A program made the position numbers and the translations under genes. Under the pieces are notes generated by a model that made no database searches, was not told where the DNA came from, and worked only from the letters and a program-made list of their open reading frames with translations. From contig JAPTYO010000015.1 in NCBI GenBank assembly GCA_036873135.1, positions 4,672,839 to 4,736,838 on the forward strand: a stretch of 64,000 nt of DNA. Reading direction: 5' to 3'. This document shows, piece after piece, positions 29,669-40,849 of this stretch; within the stretch, counting starts at the first letter, position 1, and each line of letters starts with the position of its first letter. The stretch is from Clarkia xantiana subsp. parviflora (lineage: Eukaryota; Streptophyta; Magnoliopsida; Myrtales; Onagraceae).

Positions 29669-31617
29669 ACTCGCACTCACCGGAATGGGAGGTTGCCTGT
29701 TAATATGTTGTTGACCAACACATCAACATTTGTTCGTCGATCTAGCTCTGCTTCGGAATAGTTCATACGAAGTTTGTCATGCGACCGGTGGATACGACGG
29801 GCATCGTGCTACTCATCTGTTGGGGGTATTGTAGCGCCCGCGGAACGTTGATTCCCCATCTTTAATAGACTTGTAACAATACTGTGTCGCGCTGTATCCT
29901 AGGTCAATTGTCATTCTCCAATTGCCTAGTTTCCACATAGGAACACTTCTCCAAGGCATCTGTACAAGTATTCACAACCTTCAACTAATATCAGGCTGGT
30001 GGCTGTTGGATCATGGTTGGAACTCTGGTACGTTCTTGATGGAAGTCCGAACTCCTTCGCTCCAAGTAATCCTGCAAGAAGGGGATAGACCGGGCGGTGA
30101 CCCAGAATCCCTCTCCGATGCTTAAATGAGTATCTCAATGTAGGCTAGCAAGTATCAGTATGTGAATGTCAATGTATCAATCCTGAGGTAACTCCTTCCT
30201 TTATATAGGGGAGGGGTTACCCCAGTTACCTGTTGCGATAACTGCTGGGGGCAGTTAGCCCACGTTCCGTTTATCTAGGCCACTTGCCCACGTTCCATCT
30301 TTTCAGGCCACTTCCCCGCTATGTTGATAGTGGGCGTGTTTCTCGGCCTCGTTCTCTGGTGGCAAGTCCCGACGGAAGTCGGGGACTCCAGAGTTATCTC
30401 CTTTGGTCACCGCTCGGGGCCCCTCGTCATCGGGACAGGGCCAACATCCTCAGGGATTCAACATCGGGGCCTACTTAAAGGCATATCATCGGGGCCTACT
30501 CAAAGGCATATCATCGGGGCCTACTCAAAGGCATATCATCTGGAACGTATAGCTCACATGTCGGGACCGACCTTGTCGGGACCCCTCACATTGGCCTTCT
30601 AGGCCTCTTTTGGAGCCTAGTGGGCCTGCTTCCCCGTTTACTCGTCGTTAATGGGCCTAACGGCTATATCGAAACCCATCAGTGGCCACCTAGAGAATAT
30701 AAGATTCAGGGAATTTCAAGTGTACACGACCATCCCCATAGCTCATATCCTTAGTCAAACTCAACCGGTTTCCAGAAACGTGGTCACTCGGCCTTTTAGT
30801 TTAGCACTGCACTCGTATGCCGGGAAGCGAACATTGAGCTTGACCTTAGATATGAGTTCTGAGTCCGTAAGGATACTTCAGATGCTTCTTCATAAAGCAA
30901 TCGGGATCAGTCACACGCTCAAGGTGAAGAATTTTGTGCCCATCCGAATCTCGTGAATTCTACCTAGCACAACCGAGCCTGATCCGTGGTCAAACATGGC
31001 AAGCGCAGTATGAAGTTTGTGTCGATAGCATAATCTGAAGTTACATGTTGTCAGGAGTGGGAAATGTCATATTCTATCGCAGACTTGTCTTCTGGCCCAG
31101 AATTTTCTTGTTGACGAAAGAGGTTCGTCACGGCGATCAGCAAAACTTAGATCATGTCGTGATACCCCGAAACCAAATGACTGTTTTGCTTAACCAGGTT
31201 ATCTTTCGAAATAACCATGTTTCTTAGCCAGTCTTGACATGGTATAGGTTCCGCTTCTCCGCCAAGACGACCGAGCCTGTGTGACGAGGCTTGGCCCACA
31301 TTCGACATGTTTTGTTTGGGAGGATTGTCTCTCCTACGACTAGTTTATAGACCGTAAAATCCGATGTAAGTCAAACATTATGACGTCGTAAGATCATAAA
31401 TTCAAATTGAAACTCCTTTTTATTCAAATATTAATTTAAATCTCAAATTTTTATCATCACAATACAAGCCTCTTAAACCATACGCAGTCCTAGCATTTTG
31501 ACGCGTTTTTCAAAAACATCCCTACGTAAAGGTTTGGTCAATGGGTTCGCCACCATACTCTCAAAGGAAAATTATTCTAAAGTGATTAATTTTACATTGA
31601 CCATACTTTTAGCATAA
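29669..31617 (-). other. 3' untranslated region of copia F, split by a solo LTR
   Basis: Non-coding. 29669-30003 and 30682-31400 match, in inverted orientation, the D 3' region 38800-39828. Examples are the ATAGCTCATATCCTTAGTCAAACT-type stretch, which also exists as GGTATGAGCGATGG in D, and the GAATCAACGTTCCGCGGG block. The small open frames in this part are conserved only because both copies descend from the same untranslated region. Confidence 0.7.
30004..30681 (-). mobile_element. solo LTR of a Tat element (H-like), TSD GTGGC
   Basis: On the minus strand it starts TGATGGGTTTCGATATAGC and ends CCATGATCCAACA. GTGGC flanks both sides (29999-30003 and 30682-30686). It holds three 25-bp repeats (about 30468-30543, core ATCGGGGCCTACTCAAAGGC), an AGTCCCGAC..GTCGGGGACT inverted repeat (about 30365-30388) and a TATATAAAGG box (30199-30208, minus). 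No internal region is left, so it is an LTR-LTR recombination product. It is closest to LTR H. Confidence 0.92.
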
Positions 31618-33124
31618 TTATAACATTAATGTGTTTCGTCCTATTATGATACTTAGGATTCCTAACTGCTGCAATTGCTGCTTGACTGTAGAGTTTACCT
31701 TCACAGGCTTACTCCCGTCCTCGACGTCAAGCATTGCGGTTAAGAGTCTTTTAAGCCAAAATGCTTCCTGTGCATTCTTATAGAGGGCTACAAATTCAAA
31801 TTCCATTGTAGATAGCGCGACACAGGACTGCTTCTTGCCCATCCATGAAATGACGAATTTAGCAAGGAGAAATACTCCTCCTGAGCTGGACTTACGATCA
31901 TCTAGATCGCCACCGTGGTCGGCGGAACTGAACCCAGTCAATTCTAATTTTCCACCCTCATAGCACAGTCCGTAGTTGGCAGTACCTTTTAGGTATCGAA
32001 TATTTCACTTTACGGCCTTTAAATGTTGATAGCCATGGTCTGATTGGAATCGTGCTACTAAGCCCACATCGTAACAGATGACTGGACGAGTGCATTGCAT
32101 GGCTTACATTAGCCTTCCAACCATACTAAGGTACTATGCAATTCATCTGTTCACGCTCAACTAGGTCTTTCGGGCCCTCACGCCTTGACAACGCGCAGCC
32201 ATACACGACCGGCGTATCCACAGGTTTGGCATCTTGTAGTCTGAACCTTCTCAACAGTTTGTTGATATAGGACTCTTGAGAGAGACATAGTTTGCGAGTA
32301 TCCCGATCCCTAGCAATCTTAATGCTTAGGTTAGTACGTGGCTTCTCCCATGTCCTTCATCTCGAATACAGATGCCAACCAGTACTTTAATTCATTCTGA
32401 AACTCACATCGTTCGCGGCAAGTAGTATGCCATCCACATATAATGTCAAGATGACGTACTTCGACTCAGAGGTCTTCTTGTACACGCATTGAACCTCGTG
32501 AAGATTCACGAATCCGTTTTCAATGATTTCCTCGTGGAACCTGCGGTACCATTGCCGGGACAATTGTTTAAGACCATAGATGGATCTTTGATGTTTCCAA
32601 ACTTTACGCTCATTAGCGGGGGTAATGAAACCCTCCGACTGTTCCATATAGATCTCTTCCTCCCTGGTTTCCGTGGAAGAATGCAGTCTTAACATTCATT
32701 TGGTATAACTCTAAATCAAGGCATGCAACCAGGGCCAGAATGGCCCGTACTGTGGTGCAACGAAAAGTCGATGAGTATGTTTCATCAAAGTCCACTCCGT
32801 GAAGTTGGGTATATCCTTTCTCAACGAGTCGAGCTTTGTACCCCTCGACATCTCCATCAGCAGCGAGTTTCAATTTCAGAACCCACTTTGCCCCTATGGC
32901 TCTGCGGTTAGCAGGTAAATCAACCAAAGACCATAAAGAATTGGCTTTCATAGAGGCGGTCTTTTCCTCCATTGCTTTCCTCTATTTCTTCGCTTGAAGT
33001 CCTTTCAAAGCTTGATAAACCGTTACAGGTTCATCAACTAAAGTAAGAGTGAATAACTCACCCTTTTCAATGGGATATTTCTTGGGAGAAGTTTGATGCC
33101 TTTGCCTACGTCTAGACTCGTTAG
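31618..33124 (-). pseudogene. copia F pol remains: RT and RNase H
   Basis: RT begins with KYPIEKGELFTLT near 33070 and WSLVDLPANRRAIGAKWVLK near 32920. The catalytic motif is YVDG (near 32425), with Gly for the second catalytic Asp. The RNase H part holds SCVALSTMEFEFVALYKNAQ (near 31800). Frameshifts separate 32972-32613, 32695-32387 and 31941-31618, and a deletion or scrambled stretch lies at about 31945-32385. It is inactive. It covers exactly the RT part that element D lacks. Confidence 0.85.
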
Positions 33125-33724
33125 TGTTAGCATATGGTGATTTGGGTGCCGTAATTGGAAGCCCATTAATATGTATACGTTACGTAAGAAATTAGGTAAA
33201 TGTCACATTAGGGAAATATGGCTTGACCCAAATTCCAATTGACATGAGAGGCCCAAAATATTGGGCCTCCCTTATACATGGCTGACCGAATATTATGTGT
33301 AGGGGCAAAGTGGACATTTGTCCAGTTTGCTCCTCTTATAAATAAAGGGTGTTAGGGTTTTATTATTTGGGGTAATTCACAATTCCTCCAAAGTGGTGAT
33401 TTGAGAGAAACCCTCCCTAGAACACAAGTTTCGGCCTTACCACCTCACCACCAAGGGTGTGCCAATTTGCTTAGAGCAAAACACTCCAGAGACCCGTCCC
33501 TGCCAAGAATCGATCAGGGGCTTTGCTATGGAGCTAATACCGCATAGGAATTCCTTAAAAAGAACTTCTACGGGTTCCGTCCGGTGGGTCGTGAACTCCC
33601 TCAGCAGGATCCTTGGGGACTACGGAAAGGGTTTAAGGTATGTGCATATCTTCCGCTACGTAATTCTGATTACAAGCATGTACCTTGTTTATGTTTCCGT
33701 AGTAATTTTCCCCGTAATCCAACA
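33125..33724 (+). repeat. 5' LTR of copia D (600 bp)
   Basis: It starts TGTTAGCATATGG and ends GTAATCCAACA, is 600 bp long like LTR C1, and has a TATAAATAAAGGG box near 33338. It is followed by GTTGTATTAGAGC, a degenerate Met-type primer site. Confidence 0.85.
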
Positions 33725-35809
33725 GTTGTATTAGAGCATGTGTTAAAATTTCTTGATTTGATAAATTGATGTTCTTGAAAATTCAAGTTTCTGGCCGAAA
33801 AATTAAAGATGTGATTTTTAAAATTTTTGAAATTTTAAGTGGATGTGCCGAAATTTTCATGATCTTCTTAGTAAAATTTTATGTTCACGATCTTCAAGAA
33901 AAATGGGACTTTTATCAAAATATAACATTGGATTGTAGATCTTATTAAAATTTGATCTTGAAATTTGACCACTTGTCTCCAATTATGTGTTTCGGCCGAA
34001 CCCTATAGGAATTACAAGGTAATTTTTTTAATTTCTTAGGCCCCAAGTAATGTGTATTTCTGCCGAAATTGTTAGGGTTATTGTTTACCATATTTTATTT
34101 TTTATTAAAGGTAACAATATATCTATAATTGGAAACATAAGGATAGGTTCACGTTAAATATATGGAAGTATATATAACTATCAATATATCTAGCTAATTT
34201 ATAGGGATTGAGATATTATTGATAGATTTAGTTGCCTAAAAGATTAAGAAAATATAATCATATATTTGTTTCCCTATTAAAGATATTGACATTAAATAAA
34301 ATATATATATTATATATGTATATAGGTAGGTGCCGAAATTTACATATATATATATTGTTGATTGATTTTGTCTTATAGATAGAATCTTGGCAATAAATAT
34401 ATATATGTTTGTTTGCGTGTGCCGAAATATATATATATATGCAATATTGGAAATTATTTTATATAGTTAATAATTCTTGGAGGCTAAGTTAAGTTTTTAG
34501 TGGACTTTATAACCCTATTTAGCCCACAAGATTATTTCGGCCCAACCCTATGTGATTAATGGGCCGGTCCAATTTGCTAAACCGGATAGGAATAAAACCA
34601 AACCGAATTTTCTTAATTGGTTCGACCTAGTCGGATTGTGTCGAACCGGGGTAACTAAGTGGACCTAACCGAACCGGTTTTGTGTGTTGAACCGAACCCT
34701 ATTTTATTGGACTGGTTCAGACCGAACTAGATTTTGAAAATAAAATCGGACCGAACCGAACCGGATTTACTGAACCGAACCGGAGCGAAATTGACTGAAC
34801 CGAACCGAATTTTTCAAAATTGAATTCAAGTCAATTAATAAAATAGGATGTTCAAGTTTTAAAATCCAAATGTTTTTTAACTTTAATTAGTCTACACAGT
34901 GCTCGAAGGTTAAAACTTTCATGCTTTTTATTAAACCTTAATGCCTAGTTTGGATTATGGGGATGAATCCGGAAATGCATGATTTGGGACTGGATTAATT
35001 AGATGGCTGTATTGAAATTGTTTACTTTTCGTCACGTGTATTTGTTAGAACTGTTGTCTTGACTATGTCAAGCTAGCTGGATGTTGGGGGCAGAGCCCTG
35101 GTTAAATATATGGTTTGCGCACAAGGACAGACATGCTGTGATGGTTGCGACTACCTAGGATTCATGTCTAGAAACACGCATGATTAATTGTAAGCATGAA
35201 TTGCAAGTCAACCCCTATTATTTTAAATGTTTTAAAAACAAAAGCCAGTCGCCAAATATGCATGATTAATGTGGAAGTTTTCATGTATGACACGTATGCT
35301 TGAATGTTGAGGATGTAGCTGCATGTGATAGTTTACTTGGAAAGTAGAATTATATATTTTCTAGCATGAATTTCTTGGAACATTTAACGCATGATGCATA
35401 TGCATGATGTGTGGTTTGGTTGATGAATTTTGGCTTGCTATTATAATTTACTTGTGAAGTAGAATTAAATAGGCATGCGTAAGTTGATCAGAATATTTTG
35501 AAATAAAAAAGGGCATTGGGGAAGCCATGATCGGGTATGCTTATTTCAAAGTTCCCGTTCTGGTAATTTGCGAATAAAACCGTTTTTAAGAGACCGATCT
35601 ATTGGATTGAAGACGGCGGTAATTTGTACTCTTTCACGAACCCCCTTCCCTTGGTTTACTGGCGGTCGGTTGGTTTAGATGGCTGATGAATCATTATTTG
35701 TCGTATTCCATCTTAATAGATATCCGATGTATGCAATTCTTTCTCAAAATTTTATTATCTCCCTGATTATGCATGATTAACAATGTGTTAGTAACGAATT
35801 ACATCATAT
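33725..35809 (+). other. primer site and 2.1-kb leader of copia D
   Basis: No convincing gene. It begins with the primer-site remnant TTGTATTAGAGC (33726-33737). It contains AT-rich stretches with TA repeats (about 34300-34440), a degenerate CCGAACCGAA tract (about 34600-34820) and repeated GCATGATGCATATGCATGA-type motifs near 35385-35410. The part at 35100-35800 is also found at 56660-57318, upstream of a different copia gag. Long leaders are common in copia elements of this kind. Confidence 0.65.
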
Positions 35810-36660
35810 ATGGCTTCAACATGTGCTAATGAGCTTTTGATTGAGACGAACTACGACTCGTGGAGAAAACGCATCAGTACACTGCTGGAAGGTCAAGGTC
35901 TTAAAGACCACATTCAAAAGAAAATGAGCTGCCCAGATGATGGTCTCACTAAGGGACTTGCATTCGCCCATTTACAATGGGAGCAAGATGACAAGAAAGC
36001 AAAGGAGATGCTGCTGTTTGAGATGTCTCAGGACTTCCATCACGAGTATAAGGATGTTCCAATAACAAAGGAGATTTGGGATGCACTCTTCCTGAAATAC
36101 GGAAGTGGCATAGCAGTTATACTGCACCCAATTATACCAACTATGGAAGATTGTCTAAACAACAACAGCAAAAGTATACTTGAAAAGGTATACGAGCTCC
36201 TCCAAATGTTGAAACCATTAGAAGAGGAAAGTCAGATGGGTGAATGGGATAAAATTCAAGCCATCACCGGGATTCTCCCGAGGTCTTGGAGAGCAGCCGA
36301 GGCCCTATTGACTATTAGTGGTTCCGTGCTAGATCTTGCATCTGTCTAGAAATTGATCGAGATGGAAGACGCTCGATTAACATCAATATCGAAAGATGCA
36401 AAGATGTCAGGGCAAGCTGCGCAGAGGAAGAGGAAGAATAGGAACAAGGGGAAGAAACAACAGGTTGTCGATGATAAAACATTGACTAAGCCTAAACAGG
36501 ACAGTCTCAGATTAAAATCCGAGATAGTCTGCGGGAACTCCATCCCATGCCACATAGGCGATGGGGCAGGTTCCAGCAAATCGCACCCTAAAAATGTACA
36601 CGATGTTGGTTATGTTATGGAAGCTTTAATTTCCTCAACTGTCATGTTAAATGACTCAAA
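35810..36660 (+). pseudogene. gag of copia D
   Basis: ATG at 35810 (MASTCANELLIETNYDSW). The N-terminal block NYDSWRKRISTLLEGQGL is typical of the copia gag (UBN2-like) start. It ends with a TAG at 36347-36349 and continues in the same frame as KLIEMEDARL and a basic KRKNRNKGKKQQ. No CCHC zinc knuckle is visible where one is expected; only CGNSIPCHIGDG is seen. The reading then runs into the protease. Confidence 0.75.
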
Positions 36661-38227
36661 TCCTTCTTGGATTCTTGATTAAGGCGCAACGGACCACATA
36701 GCCAACGACAAAGGACTATTTGCCAAGTTTAGACGATTTCCAAAGGATTCTAAAAGGATATACATTGGCGACAACTCACAAGTTGAAGTCATAAGAGTAG
36801 GGAACTGCAAGTTGTCTATGAACAATGGCAGAACCATACTTCTTGAAAGTGTCCTTTTTGCTCCTAGAATCCGTAGAAATGTTGTTTTTTGTTTCCGCTC
36901 TTACGAATAATAACTTTTTTCTATCATTTGAGAAGACCCTTGTTCGGGTAAATAAAGGCAACTTCTTATATGGACATGCTCTTTCCTCTAATGGTCACAT
37001 TATCATGGATTTGAATGGTAGTATAAATTCGAATAGAATGTATGCACTGTCTTCCAGGGAAGCAGAAACTGACGCGGCTGGATGGCATGCCAGGCTCGGA
37101 CATATAAGCTATGACAGGGTTCAGTTGTTAGCTCGACGAGGTATTTTGCCTGGAACTAACAACGTGGTTAAACACAATTGCTATGACTGTCTAGCTGGGA
37201 AGTCCACCCGCAAGCCATTTGGCGAAGGACATTGCATCTAATTCATTCCGACGTATTTGGACCAATGAATATAACCGTTAGGGGTGGTAAACGATACTTC
37301 GTAACTTTCATTGACGACTTTACCCGTCATGGGTTTACTCATTTAATTACTCGCAAAGCCGAAGCTATAGATTGCTTTATAAGTTTTCTAAAGCTCATAG
37401 AGAATCAGCAGGAGCGAAAGGTGAAAACCCTACGCACTGATTGAGGTGGAGAATATTTCTCTAATGAGTTTAATAAGTTGTGCAAAGAAAAGGAAATTGC
37501 TATTCAAACGACAATCCCAAACACACCGCAACAAAATGGTGTGGCTGAACATCGTAATTGAACACTCCTAGACATGGTCAGAACTATGATGTCACAGGCA
37601 CAACTACCAATCTCCTTTTGGGGTGACGCGTTGATGACTGCAACTCATATAGTAAACCTTGTCCCAACGAAAGCGGTGGACACGAAACCATATGAGCTAT
37701 GGACTGGTAGAGAATTAGACCTTACCAGGTTGCGATTGTGGGGTTGCGCGGCCTATACACACACAACTTAGTCGTTTTGGCAAGTTGGGACCTAGTGGAC
37801 TTAAGAGTATCTTCATAAGATATTCAAAGAACTCTAAAGGTTATGTGTTTGTGTCAGCTCAAGAGAAGGGTGGCGTGGTCGAACATGAGTCCAGAGACGT
37901 TACATTCCTTGAGGACGAATTTCCAACGCTTGGTGAAATCAAAACAGACGAAGTCTTGATCGAATTGGAGCAGGATAACGATGATAGTCAGGTCCCACTT
38001 ACTTCGAGTGGGAGATTTGAGGCAGCAACGCAAGTGAATGTCATGGTAAATGAGGATGGAGACATTTTCATAGTAAATCCATTGGGAGGACATAATCCTA
38101 CCACACTAATCACTGTTGCTGCAGGTGCGAATCAAGTTGAACCTGATAATCACGTTGCTGGACCGCTGAATGAAAATCCAATAATGCCACAACTACAATT
38201 GTTCCCAGTGGGAGTGGATTAACCAAC
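36661..38227 (+). pseudogene. protease and integrase of copia D
   Basis: The protease region has SWILD, stop, GATDHIAND near 36670. The codon after the catalytic Asp, normally Ser or Thr, is TAA. The pre-integrase finger is in WHARLGHISYDRV (near 37080) and CYDCLAGKS (near 37180). The integrase core shows IHSDVFGPM (near 37235), TLRTD, stop, GGEYF (near 37430), and NGVAEHRN, stop, TLLDMVRTMM (near 37540). The last two stops replace Arg codons, probably CGA to TGA. A small frameshift lies near 37225. The catalytic Asp-Asp-Glu residues are all present. Confidence 0.85.
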
Positions 38228-38698
38228 TTGGTTCCTAGACCGAGAGGTCATCAAAGAAAAATTGTAGGCCAAGGTTCCAGCACTGCCCTTGTTCCCTGTG
38301 ATAGTGATGCTCCGATAGAAAGCATTATTCTGAGTGGGTGCAATATTCCGACTCAAGATGTGATTAATGAGCCCAAACGAAGTAAAAGGCATCAAAATTT
38401 TCCCAATAAGTATTCCATCGAGAAGGGTGAAATATTCACCCTAACTTTTGTTGACGATGTCGGGAGTAAGCTTGTGAAGGTGTACTCTGACAGTCAGGCA
38501 ACTATTGCGGCATTTAATAATCTAAAGTACCATAGTAGGACCAAACACATTGATGTAAAATAAAATTATACTAAATCTATATTGGTAGAAGAAAATATAA
38601 TCACTTTAGAATACTCGCTCACTGATGACATGGTAGCGGACCCATTAACTAAACCATTACGCAAGGAGACGTTTGAAAAGCACGTTCAACTGCTTTGA
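38228..38698 (+). pseudogene. copia D pol C-terminus with RT deleted
   Basis: RSKRHQNFPNKYSIEKGEIF (near 38375) is the linker that precedes RT. At about 38463-38480 the sequence jumps to KVYSDSQATIAAFNN, the third RNase H block. It then reads SRTKHIDVK and ADPLTKPLRKETFEKHVQLL before TGA at 38696-38698. The whole RT and most of RNase H are missing. Confidence 0.85.
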
Positions 38699-39828
38699 TT
38701 ACGTAGGGTATAAAAGTGGGCATGTATTTGTGATAACATTTTGATAATTGAAAGTTACATTTTTAATAAATGAGAGAATTGAAAATCGAGTTTATGATTC
38801 ATCGATGTCATAATGTTTGATTACATAAGATTTTACGGTTTATAAACTGAGTCGTAGGATGGCGCAATCCTCTGCCTAAATTACGTCGAATGTGGGCCTG
38901 CCTCATCACACAGGCACGGTCGTCTTGTAGGAGAGGGGGACCTCTACCGCAACAAGAATGGCTAAGAACCAGTTGGGAAACTTGGTTACGAAAAACGATC
39001 ATTTGGTTTCGGAATAACACGACATGATTTCGTTTTGCACATCGCTGTGATGAACTCTATTCGTCATTAACCACATTCTGGGCCAGATGAAAATTCTGTG
39101 ATAGCATTGTTGACATATCCCACTCCTGACAATGTTCGGGTATGCTATCGACGCGTGTTTCATACTACGCGTGTCATGTACGACCACGGGGCCAGGCTCG
39201 GTTGTGCTAGGTAGAATCCTCGAGATTCGGATGGGCACAAAACTTATTCACCTCGAGTGTGTGATTGATCTCGGGAGGCTTATGAAGAGGCACTCGAAGT
39301 ATCCTCATGGACTCAGAACTCATATCTAAGGTCAGGCTCAATTTTCGCTTCCCGGCGTACGAGCGTAGTGCTGAAGAAAAAGGACAAGTGACCACGTCTT
39401 TAGAAACCGATTGGGTTTGACTAAGGGTATGAGCGATGGGGATGGTTAAGTTCACATGTAATTCACCGATTCTTGTATTCACTAGGTGTCCACCAGCCGG
39501 ATATTACTTAAAGGGTTTGAATACTTGTGCGGATGCCTTGGAGAAGTATTCCTATGTGGAAACTAGGCAATTGGAGAATTAACATTTGACTTAGGACACA
39601 ACGGATACAATTTAATGTTTTTAAAAGGTTGATTGGAAATAGGGAATCAACGTTCCGCGGGTGCTACAACACTCTTAACAGATGAGTAGCACGATGCCCG
39701 TCGTATCCGCTGGTCGCACGAAAAATCTCGTATGAACTATTCGGAAGCATGGGAAATATCGGAAGAATGAAATGGTGATGCGATTTGGACAACAATACAT
39801 TAACCCTCCCATTCCGGCGAGTGGGAGC
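38699..39828 (+). other. 3' untranslated region and polypurine tract of copia D
   Basis: Non-coding. It is the direct counterpart of 2076-2352 and the inverted counterpart of 29669-31400. It ends in GGCGAGTGGGAGC, the polypurine tract. A weak minus-strand frame near 39207-39482 has an equivalent in F, but both derive from the same untranslated region and I do not call a gene. Confidence 0.7.
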
Positions 39829-39907
39829 TGTTAGCATATGGTGATTGGGTACCGTAAATTGAAGCCCATTAATATGTATATGTTACCTAAGAAAAATTGG
39901 GTAAATA
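39829..39907 (+). repeat. truncated 3' LTR of copia D
   Basis: It starts TGTTAGCATATGG and follows the C1/D LTR for 79 bp to GGGTAAATA. It then changes abruptly to unrelated sequence (CCCCGAAGC) belonging to element K. Confidence 0.8.
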
Positions 39908-39959
39908 CCCCGAAGCAAACATGGCATACTCGCAAAGCCGATCAAGCAGAAAGTTGGGA

Positions 39960-40816
39960 TGAATAGTGAAAATCTTCTCAACCATACCCTTTCTAAAGGT
40001 ATCCATAATACACTCGCAATGCTTCTCGGCACGGATAGAAAATTATTTGGAAGCCAAGAGATCCCGGACTTCAATAACCTTGCCCTTCTCGACCCCAAGA
40101 GGTATACCCTCCTCCAATCCAGATAATCTACCCTTTTCACGAGCATCCCGGACCACATTCTTCATCCTCAAAGAAGCTATTCGTCAAGCTCCTTCTGAAC
40201 AACAGTTAGACGGCTGGTCAGAGTAACCTCCGAAACCCTGAGATCCTAAACCTCATCACCCAAATTCTCTTTGATGTTCTTAAGAGTAGGCTCAAGTGTC
40301 CCCAACATCTTCCGAAACATATCCCTCTCCCGAGTGACGTTCACCAAGTGAGAGCCAGGGTTAACAACGGAAGATATCCCCTACCAAAAACAAAGAAGAA
40401 TCAGGATCAAGAAGCTCATAAAACAATGCAAAAACCAATATAAACACTCACGAGAGCAAACTGGGACAAGGCACCCTTCACGAAGTGATGGGCTTCCTCA
40501 AGTTCGGATGGAGGAAGAGAGCGATCTGCCGGGGGAATAATAGCATTCATCATAGGAATGACCATCTCCGGAATAGAAAGAGAGGACGACATGTCATAGG
40601 CCTGACGGTCAGCAGTCTGAAAAGGCATCCAGGCATTACCCCTTATATCACCAACGATAGGGCAGACAAGATCCTCGGGACAGATCAAAGGTAACTTGAT
40701 CATGCCTTGAAAAACAAGTGTAAGACACAAAAATGCCACGATAAGTACACATATACAAGTGGGGAACACCATCGTATACCTGGCGCTGGAAATCTATCAT
40801 CGGAGGATGCAAGCCT

Positions 40817-40849
<33 letters not shown>

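Larger units (their letters stand above)
29079..33124 (-). mobile_element. copia element F, minus strand, 3' half
   Basis: On the minus strand: RT and RNase H remains (33124-31618), a 3' untranslated region carrying a solo Tat LTR, a polypurine tract and the 3' LTR (29668-29079). The 5' half (gag, protease, integrase) is not present: element D begins at 33125 exactly where the F reading is cut. Confidence 0.8.
33125..39907 (+). mobile_element. copia element D, 3' LTR truncated
   Basis: The 5' LTR (33125-33724), Met-type primer site, long leader (to 35809), gag, protease, integrase, a deletion of most RT, RNase H tail (stop 38696-38698), 3' untranslated region and polypurine tract are followed by only 79 bp of the 3' LTR (39829-39907). 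There it meets element K sequence. No target-site duplication can be checked. Several in-frame stops make it non-functional. Confidence 0.85.

Noticed and set aside
30284..30602. Plus-strand frames in the solo LTR and LTR H (58159-58702)
   Set aside because: They fall entirely within LTR sequence on the strand opposite to the element and are built from 25-bp repeats.
39207..39482. Short frame conserved between copia D and F untranslated regions
   Set aside because: The two segments are copies of the same 3' untranslated region. Similarity is at the DNA level, with frame breaks and no known domain.
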